Of a stretch of 64,000 nucleotides of DNA, positions 34,329-45,755 are shown one piece after another (within the stretch, counting starts at the first letter, position 1; the number at the start of each line of letters is the position of its first letter). The stretch comes from Cryptomeria japonica. Taxonomy: Eukaryota; Streptophyta; Pinopsida; Cupressales; Cupressaceae. The position numbers and the translations under genes were made by a program. Under the pieces are notes generated by a model, which saw only the letters and a program-made list of their open reading frames with translations, made no database searches and was not told the origin of the DNA. The stretch spans positions 602,599,644-602,663,643 of the forward strand of contig NC_081415.1 in NCBI RefSeq assembly GCF_030272615.1, written 5' to 3'.

Positions 34329-34593
34329 TTGCCATGATTTTTTTAGTGAGCCAATCAAAGTGACCAATGGGATCATCCTTAGGATCAATGGGAGAAACAA
34401 TAGTTCCTTCAATGTAATGAGTTGGTCCTTTTTCCATAATTTTACTCCATGCATCAATTTTCCAAGTAGCATAATTATGAGGAGTTAAGAGAGGAAGCTT
34501 AGGAGATCCCATAGCAGCAAAAAAGAAAGGAACACAAGATAGAGAGAGGCACAATCACTCAAGACACCCCCTAAAATTACTCAATCAAGAAAC
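34329..34593 (-). pseudogene. Outer Copia gag, N-terminal part
   Basis: ATG at 34512 opens MGSPKLPLLTPHNYATWKID, the usual N-terminus of Copia gag. The frame continues to HFDWLTKKIMAM, where element 1 inserted, and resumes at 27638. Two more copies of this region lie at 42044-42680. Confidence 0.88.
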
Positions 34594-36105
34594 TGATAAC
34601 TCAATGATGAACGAATAGTACCAAACTAGTACTGAGACAGGGGGGTGAATCAGTACAGACAAAATACATACCTAAACTGGTTCAGCAGCAATTACTCTGA
34701 ATGACTAGCAAACAGTGACACCCATTTGAAATAGAGTGCAACCGGTAAAACTTTGAACAACTAAAACAATCATAAACCGATTACTCACTGAGTTTTCCAC
34801 TCAACTCAAAACTACACTACCATTTCACCCTTATGCATGAATGGGTAATCTATCATCATATCTTCACAATAGCTAGTTCAACGTGTTTTATTGATAGGCA
34901 TAAAACACATAACCATCATATGCTTAACAGGCAATAACAAAGCATCACATATGACACACATATTTTTCATGTGGAAACCCAACTGGGAAAAACCACAGCG
35001 GGGATGAATACCCACAAGCTTGTTGTTGAACTCTTTGGAAGTCCCCTTTGTTGGAAGCCTTGTCTAGTTAAAGACATTACAAAAGGTTCTACTAGGAACC
35101 GATCCTGTTAGAGATCACTCGGTTAAGGGTTAAACCCTGTTAAGGGTACCATGTTAGAGGATTTCAAGAACTCAATAGCTAAAGGATTTCTAGAGCTCTC
35201 TAGCTTTCCAGATCTCAATAACTTTGAGTTACCCTATTAAGGGATTTACAGGAAGCTGGTTAAGGCTACCCTGTTAGGGGATTTTCCAACTGTTGAGGTG
35301 GTTAGAGATCAATAGGTATTACAATGATCTGGTAACAACACTCAATGCCAATGTAGATCCGCTTAAGCTCCTCTTCACCTTCTGCACTTACACTTTGTAG
35401 GTATCACTTCTCTCCTCTCGTCTAGCAAGGATCTTGTATCCATTCTTTTGGATACTCACACACAACTTTTGCCTACAACCTCTAAAAGAATCACAACATT
35501 GACCTTATAGGACAACAGATAGGTCGGTAGCATAAACCCTAAACCCTAGACCTGTTAGGTTAAGGAATTTAAACAGTTCAATACTAACCGTTGATCATAC
35601 TGTATTAAATGCAATAGATCTTGAATAAATCTCAAGACATTCTCCATCATTCATTATCCACCGATTTCATGGCAGCTGATAATCCATCATGCATTTTCAC
35701 CGTTTACAAACTTCGCACATTCCCAAGGTAGATGGGGATAGTCTTCTTCATGAAAGATCCTTCATGCACACAAGGCTAACGTGGCAACACAATCTATTCT
35801 TTTTTATACTACTTACTCATTACACAAAGATCATCAGTTGAGCCATACAGGCTTGAAGCACTTCAACGGAAAACCCTGAAGTTGAGACTACCAACCGATA
35901 GTCATACAACACTTCCATGTGCTAGTTCCCATAACCATATGCCAGTTCACCTTGAACAAGCACACCACTTCACTTTGGCACAAATGCTGGTTCACAGTGT
36001 TATACCAGTTCTCACATATGCCAGTTCATACCTCTTTAACATATTGACATCAATGACAACATACAATGTCATTATGTCCACATACCAGTTCATATAATGT
36101 CAACA
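34594..36105 (-). repeat. 3' LTR of Copia-3
   Basis: Closely similar to 40492-42042. It contains many GTTAAGGGAT/CCTGTTAGAG phrases and one telomere-like AAACCCTAAACCCTAG (near 35535) that also occurs in the other LTR. Confidence 0.93.
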
Positions 36106-36368
36106 ATCTCCCCCTTTGGCATTGATGGCAATATACAAAGATATCTCTCCGCTTCACCAAAGATATCTCTCCGCTTCACATCTTCTCAATTTTTGCAGAT
36201 AGCTTCTCCGCTTTACATCTTCTCCCCCTCTGACAACAATGCCAAAGTGGAGGCACAAGCTTCCCATTTCCATTATGTTGCTCCCCTTGAGGAGTAGCAT
36301 CCTTCAACACACCAGTCCTGAAGAAAGATTTGACTATGCAATACATGACTGATGTGGAGAATATACCT
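36106..36368 (-). other. PPT and 3' untranslated region of Copia-3
   Basis: GCCATCAATGCCAAAGGGGGAGAT on the minus strand touches the LTR. The remaining about 240 bases to the coding end hold nothing recognisable except a repeated AAAGATATCTCTCCGCTTCAC phrase. Confidence 0.75.
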
Positions 36369-37266
36369 TTAGTTCACCTCTTGAAGGGGTAGTACCCCTA
36401 ATTCACCTCTTAAGTGTGTAAATGTAGTCTTTGGAAGAGGCTTGGTGAATATGTCAGCTAACTTCTCCTTACTAGACACATGCTCCAATGTAATCTCTTT
36501 GTTCTGAACCTTTTCCCTTAAGAAATGATACTTAAGCTCAAAGTGCTTGGTTCTAGAATGTAAAACCGGATTCTTTGAAATATTGATAGAACTTGTGTTA
36601 TCACAAAATATACTTACTAGTTCAGGTACAAGGATTTTGAAGCCTTTCAGTACATGCTTCATCCAAATTGTCTGAGTGCAGTTCATGAAAGCTGCAACAT
36701 ACTCAGCTTCTGCTGTAGACTGAGAGATACAACTCTGCTTTTTACTCATCCATGAGACCAGTCTACCACCAAGGAAGAACGCACCACCGGTTGTTTTCTT
36801 CCGATCATCTACATTACCATCCCAATCAACATCTGTGAACACTTTCAAGTTGAAGTCCTTTCTATATGGATACCACAATCTATAGTTAGTAGTCCCCTTC
36901 AGATACCTAAGAATTTGCTTGACTGCAACCAAGTGGGATTCTCTTGGACTTTTCTGGAACCTTGTAGTAATGCCAACTAAATATGCAATATCCAGTCTGC
37001 TATGCACTACATAATGCAACTTACCAATCATTGATCGGTATTCCTTCTCATCAACTAATGCAGAGTCATCCTCTTTGGATAGTTTACAACCGGTCACCAT
37101 CGGTGTACTAACCAGTTTTCTATATTCCATTGCAAAGGTCTTCAACACCTCTTTCACATATTTGGACTGAGTGATAAAGATTCCATCCTTCATCTGTTGA
37201 ATCTATAGTCCAATGAATAACTTAACCTCCCCTATGAGTGAGATCTCAAACTCTTCCTTCATCTCA
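36369..37266 (-). pseudogene. Copia-3 pol: end of reverse transcriptase and RNase H
   Basis: The open stretch 37193-36369 carries the RNase H signatures FTDVDWDG, EAEYVAAFMNC and FCDNTSSINISKNPVLHSRT, and ends PLQEVN. A frameshift separates it from the upstream reverse transcriptase frame near 37200-37270. Expected role: degrade the RNA strand of the RNA-DNA hybrid during reverse transcription. Confidence 0.92.
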
Positions 37267-38532
37267 TCAGCAATGACTCATCTTGTCATCACCACCAAAG
37301 ATAATGTCATCAACAAATACCTCACAGATCAGGATCTGATCTCCTTCAGACTTCAAGTAGATATTGCTATCTTCACTTGTTCTCTCAAATCCAATCTTCA
37401 CAAGATGGGAATGTAGGCACTCATACCATGCTCTAGGTGCTTGCTTTAGACCATATAAGGCTTTATGTAGCCTACATACCATGTCACTGTCTTCAGATAG
37501 GGCAAACCCATCTGGTTGCTCAATATACACCTCCTCTTCAAGTACACCATTTGGGAATGTAGATTTTACATCCATTTGATATACTTTGAAGCCTTTAAAA
37601 GCTGGATATGCAAGAAGCATACGAACTCCTTCCAATATGGCTACAGGAGCAAAGGTTTCTCCATAGTCTTCTCCTTCTTCTTGAGCATATCCTTTGCACA
37701 CCAATCTAGCTTTATTCCTAACCACTATGCCATCCTCATTCAGCTTGTTTTTGAACACCCATTTGGTGCCAATGACATTTTTATGCTCTGGTCTGGGTAC
37801 CAAGGACCATGTACCATTTTTCTCTATCTGGTCAAGTTCCTCTTCCATTGCCTTGATCCAATCTTCATCTTTATGAGCCTCTTTGAATGATTTAGGCTCA
37901 AATTCAAAGATCATACATGAGTTTTCTCTGATCTTTCTTCTTGTAAGGATTCCTACATCCTTATCTCCTATGATCTGCTTAGGATCATGATTCAGCTTGA
38001 CATACCAAGGAATGGTCTTGACTGGTTCTTCTTGCTTTTCCTCTTCATCCTCATCTTCATTAGTATCAACATTCACCAGTTTAGGAACACTGTTACTAGT
38101 ACTTGGTTGACTAACAACCAGTTCCCAGAAGGTTGCAACTAGTTCATTTACAGCTTGCTCACTGTCGGTTTCCTCAGTTTTCTCAGAGGATTCATCAACT
38201 CTTACATTGATGCTTTCCATAATTCTCTGAGTCCTATTGTTGTAACACTTGAGAGCTTTACTCCTAGTGGAATATCCTAGGAATATTCCCTCATCGCATT
38301 TAGCTTCAAATTTGCCTTGATGTTCACTCCTCTTGATGTAACATTTGCTACCAAATACCCTAAAGTAGCTAACCACAGGTGTCTTACCAGTCCAATACTT
38401 ATAAGGATTTTTGTCCTTACCTTTCTTGATGAGTACCTGGTTCATTGTGTAGATTGCAATGCTCACCACTTCTCTCCAAAAGGTGTGAGCTACCTTTCCT
38501 TGAATCAACATGGTTCTAGCTACTTCAACCAC
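37267..38532 (-). pseudogene. Copia-3 pol: integrase C-terminus and reverse transcriptase
   Basis: This is a single 421-codon open stretch. The integrase end has [20 protein letters not shown] and [17 protein letters not shown]. An acidic linker follows (about 38200-38000), then reverse transcriptase: [57 protein letters not shown] and [11 protein letters not shown]. The catalytic aspartates (MDVK and VDD) are present. The frame ends after the VDD box. Confidence 0.95.
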
Positions 38533-39092
38533 AGTTTGGTTATTCCTCTCTGCTAGGCCATTCTACTGTGGAGCTCGGGGGGCAGACAGTTGTCTCTTGA
38601 TGCCAAATTCTTCACAATACTTGTTGAATTAACTAGAAGTGAATTCCCCTCCTTGATCAGTTCTCAGACACTTGATCCTTTTACCGCTTTCCTTCTCCAC
38701 TAATGCTCTAAAAGCTATAAACTTTACAAAGGCTTCAGACTTGTCTTTCAAGAATGTGACCCACATCATTCTTGAGCAGTCATTAGTGAGAATCATGAAG
38801 TACCTATCACCCTGCACACTCCTAGTTTTCATAGGACCACACAAACCAGTATGCACAAGATCAAGCAAGTTGTCAGCAGTGAAAGATTTACCTTTAAAGG
38901 TTGAGGAAGACATTTTCCCTAATTGACATTCTCTGCACAAGGTATTATCTAGTTTACTTAGCACCAGCAATCCTCTAACTACCTTGATCTTACTGGCCTT
39001 TACAATGTTATCAAAGTTTACATGGCAGAGTCTCCCATGCCATACCTAGCTATCATCAAATTTGGCCATAAGACATGTGCTTATATTTGCAT
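38533..39092 (-). pseudogene. Copia-3 pol: integrase zinc-binding and catalytic core
   Basis: WHGRLCHVNF...CRECQLGK gives the HHCC zinc box. In the core the usual HTDLCGPM reads HTGLCGPM (about 38850), so the first catalytic Asp is Gly. CLRTDQGGEF holds the second Asp and NGLAERNN the Glu. A stop separates GGEFTSS from the next codons, and a TAG (from CAG) lies in the SAPRAPQ.NG segment. The enzyme was therefore already dead when the Asp changed, or the change is decay. Confidence 0.9.
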
Positions 39093-40454
39093 TCAGCTAA
39101 AATAGATTACCTTTGGTCTGCATATCGGTGCCACCAATTCACCATCTTTTCCCTTGATTCTACAAACTCCATTCTTGAATTCCAGAGTGAGGCCACTGTC
39201 ATTCAGCTGGGCAACACTCAGAAGGTTGTGTCTGAGACCATCAACCCAATACACATTGTCAACACTACTCTTTCCATTCAGAGAGATGGAGCCTCTGCCT
39301 TTGACCATGCATGGTGCATCATTGCCAAAGTGAACCACACCACCATCATACTCCTCCAAGGATAGAAACTTGCTCTGGTCACCAGTCATATGGTGAGAAC
39401 AGCCACTGTCAATGATCCACTCATTGGAATTATTAAATTGGGACACAAGAGACTTCTTGTCTGACACATCTTCTTTGACAACAACAAACACAATATCTTC
39501 ATTTTCTTCATCCTCTGATTCTTCATCTATGACACCTTCATCAACTACCACAAAATAGTTTCTTCAGTTTCCTCCTTTGAATTTCCTGAAGCTTTCTGAT
39601 TTGTCCTTGATATCATCATTAGGATAGTTTATAGCAATATGTCCTATCCAATTACAAGAAAAGCATTTCAAAGGTAGCTTACCTTTGTATTTACCGGTTC
39701 CTTTACGAAGCTTCCTGGCAAGTAGAGCTTCAAATTCCATCAGAAACTCCTCATCATCCATTACTCTGCTCTATCTTGGTTCACCACTAGTGCTTGCTTC
39801 TTTTCCTTTCCTGGATGGTATAGTAGAAGCTCTGAAAGCTGATTCAGTCTTTTGAACACTACCATCAAAACTATTTAGCTCATAGGTTGTCAACTTTGCT
39901 ATGATGTTGTCCAAGGATACCTTAGTCTTGTCTATTGATCTTAGCTCCTGAATAGCAGCAACCCTTATTGCATAGACTAGCAACAACAATCTTAGGACTT
40001 TGCTTACCATAGTAGAGTCTTTTATTTTACCACCTGCACTCTTAATTTCTCCAACAACTGTTTTGATTCTTATTCCATACTGCTGAATGGTCTCACCTTC
40101 AACAATCTGCATATCTTCAAACTTCCCTCTCAGGCTTTCTTCCTTAGCCTGTTTTACATGTTCATCACCACCATAGATATTTTCAAGAGCATCCCATACC
40201 TCTTTGGGATTTACCTTGTCCTGAACATCAATAAACTTGATGTCAGAAAGACCACTAATGAGAGCTTCCATGACTTGCCCATTTTCTTGTATCTCTCTCT
40301 TTTGGTCATCGGTGAGAGTACCGGCAGGGACAACATAGATGTTCTCAACATAACTCCAGTGTTGAGCACCCATGCTTCTGATGAATATCTTCATCCTATC
40401 TTTCCATATACCAAAAGTTTCCCTGTTAAACTTTGGACCTTCCCTCTTTATCAT
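39093..40454 (-). pseudogene. Copia-3 gag, zinc knuckle, protease and gag-pre-integrase
   Basis: ATG at 40454 (MIKREGPKFNRETFGIWKDR). Copia gag core (GLSDIKFIDVQDKVNPKEVW, GEIKSAGGKIKD) runs to about 39771. After a TAG comes the knuckle CFSCNWIGHIAINYP, in which the last Cys is Tyr. After a TGA there is an acidic linker, then protease WIIDSGCSHHMTG (about 39390) and the pre-integrase segment VYWVDGLRHNLLSVAQL. All three pieces share one frame; pol is in another after a frameshift near 39100. Confidence 0.92.
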
Positions 40455-40477
40455 TTGACACAGAGGACCTGGAGGAT

Positions 40478-40489
40478 GCTCTGATACCA
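40478..40489 (-). other. Primer-binding site of Copia-3
   Basis: GCTCTGATACCA on the plus strand, i.e. TGGTATCAGAGC on the element strand, matching initiator-Met tRNA. Confidence 0.93.
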
Positions 40490-40491
40490 AT

Positions 40492-42042
40492 TGATAACTC
40501 AATGATGAACAAATAGTACCAAACTAGTATTGAGAGGGGGGGTGAATCAGTACAGACAAAATACATACCTAAACCAGTTCAATAGCAATTACTCTAAATG
40601 ACTGGCAAATAGTGACACTGGTTTGAAATAGAGTGCAACCGGTAAAACTCAAAACAACTAAAACAATCATAAACTAGTTACTCACTGAGTTTTCCACTCA
40701 ACTCAAAACTACACTACCATTTCACCATTATGCATGGATAGGTAATCTATCATCATATCTTCACAATAGCTAGTTCAACATGTTTTATTGACAGGCATAG
40801 AACACAAAACCATCATATGCTTAACAGGCAATAACAAAGCATCACAAGATAAAAGCATCATATATGACACACATATTTTTCATGTGGAAACCCAACTAGG
40901 AAAAACCACGGTGGGGATGAGTACCCACAAGCTTGTTGATGAACTCTTTGGAAGTCCTCTCTTTTAGAAGCCTTGTCCGGTTAAAGACAGTAAAAAATGT
41001 TCTGCTAGGAACCGATCCTGTTAGAGATCACCCAGTTAACGAATGGCTACAATACCTAGTTAAGGGTTAAACCCTGTTAAGGGTACCTTGCTAGAGGATT
41101 TCAAGAACTCAATAGCTAAAGGATTTCTAGAGCTCTCTAGCTTTCCAGATTTCAATAAATTTGAGTTACCCTATTAAGGGATTTACAGCAAGCCTGTTAA
41201 GGCTCCCCTATTAGGGGATTTTCCAACTGTTGAGGTGGTTAGAGATCAACAAGTATTACAATGATCTAGTAAAAACACTAAATGCCAATGCAGATCCGCT
41301 TAAGCTCCTCTTCAGCTTCTACACTTACACACTGCAGGTATCACTTCTCTCCTTTGGTTTGGCAAGGATCTCATATCCCTTCTCTTGGATACTCACACAC
41401 AGCTTTTTCCTACAACCTCTAAAAGAATCACAACATCAACCTTATAGGACAACAGACAGGTCGGTAGCATAAACCCTAAACCCTAGACCTGTTAGGTTAA
41501 GGAATTCAAACAGTTTAGTCCTGATCATTGATCATACTGTATTAAATGGAGCAGATCTTGAATAAATCTCAAGACATTCTCCATTGTTCATTATCCACTG
41601 ATTTCGTGGTGGTTGATAATCCGTCACGTATTTTCACCGTTTACAAACTTTGCACATTCTTGAGGTAGATAGGGATAGTCTTCTTCATGCAAGATCCTTC
41701 ACGCGCACAAGGTTGACATGGCAACACAATCTGTTCTTTTTTATACTACTTACTCATTACACAAAGATCACCAATTGAGCCATACAGGCTTGAAGCACTT
41801 CAACCGAAAACCCTGAAGTTGAGACTACCAACTGGTAGTCATACAACACTTCCATGTGTTGGTTCCCATAACCATATGCCAGTTCACCTTGAACAAGCAC
41901 ACCGCTTCACTTTGGCACAAATGTCAAGTCATAGTGTTATACTAGTTCTCACATATGCCAATTCATAACTTTTCAACATATTGACATCAATGACAACATA
42001 CAATGTTATTATGTCCACATAGCAGTTCACATAATGCCAACA
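40492..42042 (-). repeat. 5' LTR of Copia-3
   Basis: 1,551 bases, TGATAACTCAATG...GCCAACA on the plus strand. The inner end contains a GAGAGGGGGGGTGAATCAGTA block shared with element 2 LTRs. Confidence 0.93.
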
Positions 42043-42043
42043 A

Positions 42044-42680
42044 GATCATCCTTAGGATCAATGGGAGAAACAATAGTTCCATCAATGTAATGAGTTAGTC
42101 CTTTTTCCATAATTTTACTCCATGCATCAATTTTCCAAGTAGCATAATTATGAGGAGTTAAGAGAGAAAACTTAGGAGATCTCGTAGCAGCAAAAAAGAA
42201 AGGAACACAAGATAGGGAGAGGCATAATCACTCAAGACACCCCCTCAAATTACTCAATCAAGAAACCTCCCCCAAAATCATGATTTGACACTTTATACTT
42301 AGTGCTTGTATAATAGGCCACTTGCAAAACAAAGTAAGGCGGACTTCCAATCAAAGTGACCAATGGGATCATCCTTAGGATCAATGGGAGAAACAATAGT
42401 TCCATCAATGTAATGAGTTAGTCCTTTTTCCATAATTTTACTCCATGCATCAATTTTCCAAGTAGCATAATTATGAGGAGTTAAGAGAGGAAACTTAGGA
42501 GATCCCGTAGCAACAAAAAAGAAAGGAACACAAGATAGAGAGAGGCACAATCACTCAAGACACCCCCTCAAATTACTCAATCAAGAAACCTCCCCCAAAA
42601 TCATGATTTGACACTTTATACTTAGTGCGTGTATAATGGACCACTTGAAAAACAAAGCAAGGTGGACTTCTAATTTAAAT
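42044..42680 (-). repeat. Tandem duplication (323 bp) of the outer Copia gag start
   Basis: GATCATCCTTAGGATCAATG starts copies at 42044 and 42367 (323 apart); a third partial copy is 34366-34593. Each copy contains gag codons MGSPKFPLLTPHNYATW through GHFDW plus about 120 bases of leader. Only the 34.3-34.6 kb copy leads into the rest of gag; the other two run into duplicated leader. Confidence 0.9.
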
Positions 42681-43333
42681 TTTACAACTTCTCAAAATGA
42701 GATATAAGAGACTTCAACAAATACTGCTAGTGATCTAAACTAAGATCCAAGAAAAATAAAAGTACCAAATAGGCCAAAAAATGATCAAATATTGAAAGTA
42801 CAATTTCTACTCAAAATAACTGCAAAAAAATGGCAAATTATGAAAGTAGACAAAAAATTATGCACTTTAAAAAAAAATGGCACCTAAATAGGAGTCCATA
42901 TGAGCCCAAACGAAGCCTCCAATGTTGTAAAAATTGGGATTTCACGATTTCAAAAACATCTATATCTGAAAATTAGACAAATCCTACACCACTGTATAGA
43001 TCACAAAATTCTACCCCACAACAAAAAAAATTGCTCAAAAAAAGGAGTCTGGATGAGTGAGATATCATTATTTGAAAATTGCCTGCAAAATTATAATTTC
43101 TGAAAAATTTCCGTTGTAGCTTCAAACTTCAAATGCCTCTAGATTTGGCCTCCAAAGTCCAATTTGTATGAAACAAAAGGCAAAAATGACTTTCTTGGAC
43201 GTGCTTAGTCCAATGGTAACCTCATATTTGACTCATCAAGCTTCAATAATAACTTGGAACATAAAGCTCCAAAATACACAACCCCAAATAGTATCAAATT
43301 TCTCTCAATTGGCAAACCAATGACACTCTAATG
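42681..43333 (-). other. Leader of the outer Copia element
   Basis: AT-rich non-coding sequence between the PBS and gag. Short open frames here have no domain. Nothing else is seen. Confidence 0.6.
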
Positions 43334-43345
43334 GCTCTGATACCA
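43334..43345 (-). other. Primer-binding site of the outer Copia element
   Basis: GCTCTGATACCA on the plus strand (TGGTATCAGAGC on the element strand), directly adjoining the 5' LTR. Confidence 0.92.
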
Positions 43346-43835
43346 TGTGAGATTTTTCCAAGATCTAGAGGCAATGGAAAGAACAAAATATATAGACAAA
43401 ATATATGATATGAATAAACTGTATTCTATCAAGATGAAAATACTGACCAATTGGATCATCAAGTGTTGTTTAATGTAGATGAGTCTGCTTATATAGGCAA
43501 GGCTATATGGATATATGAGCACACAAACATGACATGTGGCTCAATAAGAAACAAGAGTAGGTAGGAAATATGTGTGGTAGGTAGGAGAAACAATAAAATA
43601 TTCTACATGAGGTGGATCACCCATCGAAGGTGGAATTATCACTCCATAATAAGTGGATATGATAGAGTAGTAACAAGATCAACATCATAAAAAGTGGAAA
43701 TTCTCCTACACACACTATCCCAATGTGTCACAAACACCCAAGTGTCTCATACCCAAACTACTATGAAATTCATTTCCTAAGTAAACTTAAGTAAGGTGTA
43801 ATAATATCTATGATTAATAATTATTTACACCAACA
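43346..43835 (-). repeat. 5' LTR of the outer Copia element
   Basis: 490 bases. On the element strand it runs TGTTGGTGTAAATAATTATT to AAAATCTCACA. A TATATA-rich stretch lies near 43385-43410, and TTATATAGGCAAGG near 43488 could serve as the promoter region. A diverged relative is at 53985. Confidence 0.92.
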
Positions 43836-44472
43836 GTAACTCTACGTTGGTTTTTGACATTGGTATCCCGATCCATCACAATACCAGAGAGACTCCTCAC
43901 ATCCCGACATCGGTATAGTTATCTTGATAGGATCTCTTCACCTACACACCACTTAGTCAAAAATTTTATCTCAATATAACTACTTTACCTACACAACATT
44001 TGATTGACTTAGCTATTCCGATATGATCACTTGATGATTATTTATCAGACCATAGTGTGATCTGTATAACATAGTTAGGTTTTTCTGATATACAAGATTT
44101 TTTGTTTTCACAACTACTGGCTTTTGGACATCCAATAGGAAATTCATAGACATATCATATGGAATTGTGGGAGTTTGCAACAATTCATCAACCTGATCCA
44201 TCAGCCTGATCCAATCAACTTGATCACTATGATTTCTCCTACTACATCTGCAGCCTAGTTGACATTCCTTTGAAACCTCATCATCCTGCATCAACTCGGC
44301 CAACATGAACTAATCTTCTCTTCATCAACATCTTAGAAAGACCACTTCAGTAAAACTGAAACAACATCATCTCATTCATTCTGATTCTCATTTGGGGCAC
44401 ACATCATCTACTACAACTTCTCATCCCTACACACACACATGTTGACATCAATGACAACTTCAATGCCAACAA
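43836..44472. repeat. Continuation of the degenerate repeat, with a 97-codon open frame
   Basis: 43836-44012 shows the same ATCGGTATAGTTAT-type motif as 1-1080. On the minus strand 44306-44013 is open (MLAELMQDDEVSKECQLGC...) but matches nothing I know. The right edge CATTGATGTCAACAT/GTTGGCATTGAAG (44445-44470) resembles the start of a minus-strand LTR. Probably the remains of an old LTR element. Confidence 0.4.
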
Positions 44473-44639
44473 TAATTGCAAGATTAGTGAAATAACCCCT
44501 TATTAACTAGACTAATTCTTTCTCTATGTAACTTAACAATAGAGTTCTTATTTGTTTTGGGTTTTCTTCAAATGTCATATTTAGATATCTACTTGAATCA
44601 TCCCTAAAGGTCTCTTTAACCATTGGATTCTTAATGACC

Positions 44640-45730
44640 ATATTTAGGCTTGATAATTAGAGTTAGATAATTCATTAAAATCTAATAGTCCACAATAATT
44701 TATTTTCCACACTCCATAATACTTAGCATAAAATGGATAAGAATTAATGTAGACTGCAGAAACATAAATCATAACACCAAAAATATTACATGGAAACCCA
44801 GAAATGGAAAGACCATGATGGGACTTGAATCCACAATATTATTATACTTTGATTAGGAGTATGATAATATTACAAAAGGGGAATGCACTTGCATTCAGGC
44901 ACACTTCTTAGAGTTCACTACTCAATTACAAAAGAGGGATACAACCCCATAGGACTCACTATCCTACAAATGATTAACATTGATTACAATAGTGTTTGAA
45001 ATGAAGAATAGCATCAACTAATGTCAAATACTAGTTCCGGTTAATCTCAAGAGATCTTCTACCACTGTTCAATATCTCTACTCTATTCTACTACATGACA
45101 TATATCAGAGCACTAAAACCTTCAATCACATTCATTAAAATTCACACGTTCACTCATATTATCTTCTCAAACTCATACCATCATTAAAAATGCTCAAATG
45201 AATCAATCTTATATATTTGCATCAACAAAATAAATCAATTCCCATGTCATCTTCTAAAAACAACATAACATGAAACATGAAACATGTAAGCATAAGTTGG
45301 CTCAAATCTGATTACCAATCCATATGCAGACCCAAACAAATTGATAACAAGATTCTCACATGTTGGCACAATTACCTCGAACTCAACAACAACCACTGAA
45401 ATCATCCCAAAGATTCTGGATCACATGTTTCTCACTCAAGAATCAACACCAGATACTAGGATTACAAAATAAGTTATCTCAAACCTCAAGTCATCTACCT
45501 CTATTATCGCAACCAAATTTATGCAACCAAAATCAAGATTTTCACATGTACTCATACTCTGTCAGATACTGTATTCCACCTTCCAGACTTATGCCTGATG
45601 AATAATGAAAATTTTGGTAAACCAAATCTACATATACCAGATATGATTTTAAGACTAAGTTGCCATCAATGAAAAATCATAAACATATCTCATACATCAA
45701 TCTTCACTAAATCAATGTTTCTTGCCAAAA
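44640..45730 (-). repeat. Probable 3' LTR of a third non-autonomous LTR element
   Basis: Weak but ordered similarity to the LTRs of element 2: a GGAAACCC..AATGGAAAGACC..GATGGGACTTG block, CACAATATTATTA, GGCACACTTCTTAGAGTTCACTACTC and CAATTACAAAA. The inner end is CTTGCCAAAA beside a PPT. The outer boundary is approximate. Confidence 0.5.
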
Positions 45731-45755
45731 ATATCCCCCTTTGATATTGATGGCA
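45731..45755 (-). other. Polypurine tract of the third LTR element
   Basis: On the minus strand GCCATCAATATCAAAGGGGGATAT directly precedes the probable LTR. It is the same wording as the other elements in the window. Confidence 0.65.

Larger units (their letters stand above)
34594..42042 (-). mobile_element. Copia-3: full-domain Copia LTR retrotransposon, decayed
   Basis: LTRs 34594-36105 (1,512 bases) and 40492-42042 (1,551 bases). Both open TGATAACTCAATGATGAAC on the plus strand and end CAACA. The PBS is at 40478-40489 and the PPT at 36106-36120. Gag, protease, integrase, reverse transcriptase and RNase H follow in the Copia order on the minus strand. The flanking bases (GAAAC and AGATC) do not form a target duplication. 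The insertion lies at the edge of a tandemly repeated target, so flanking DNA was probably lost. Confidence 0.92.
1082..43835 (-). mobile_element. Outer minus-strand Copia-type LTR retrotransposon, interrupted by three other elements
   Basis: Both LTRs, the primer-binding site, the polypurine tract and gag-protease coding pieces can be followed on the minus strand across the inserted elements. Order along the element: 5' LTR 43346-43835, PBS 43334-43345, leader, gag start 34512, gag 27638-26557, protease and gag-pre-integrase region, then 2712-1845, PPT at 1480, 3' LTR 1082-1479. Without the inserts it is about 4.8 kb. No integrase core, reverse transcriptase or RNase H is found, so it is a non-autonomous gag-protease derivative. 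The 3' LTR lacks about 85-95 bases at its outer end. The flank at 43836 is GTAAC, and the truncated left LTR prevents a target-duplication check. Confidence 0.85.

Noticed and set aside
35530-35560. Telomere-like AAACCCTAAACCCTAG
   Set aside because: Only two units, present at the same place in both Copia-3 LTRs (again near 41470). It is LTR sequence, not an interstitial telomere.
36097-38556. Plus-strand open frames opposite Copia-3 pol
   Set aside because: Shadows of the reverse transcriptase, integrase and RNase H frames on the minus strand.
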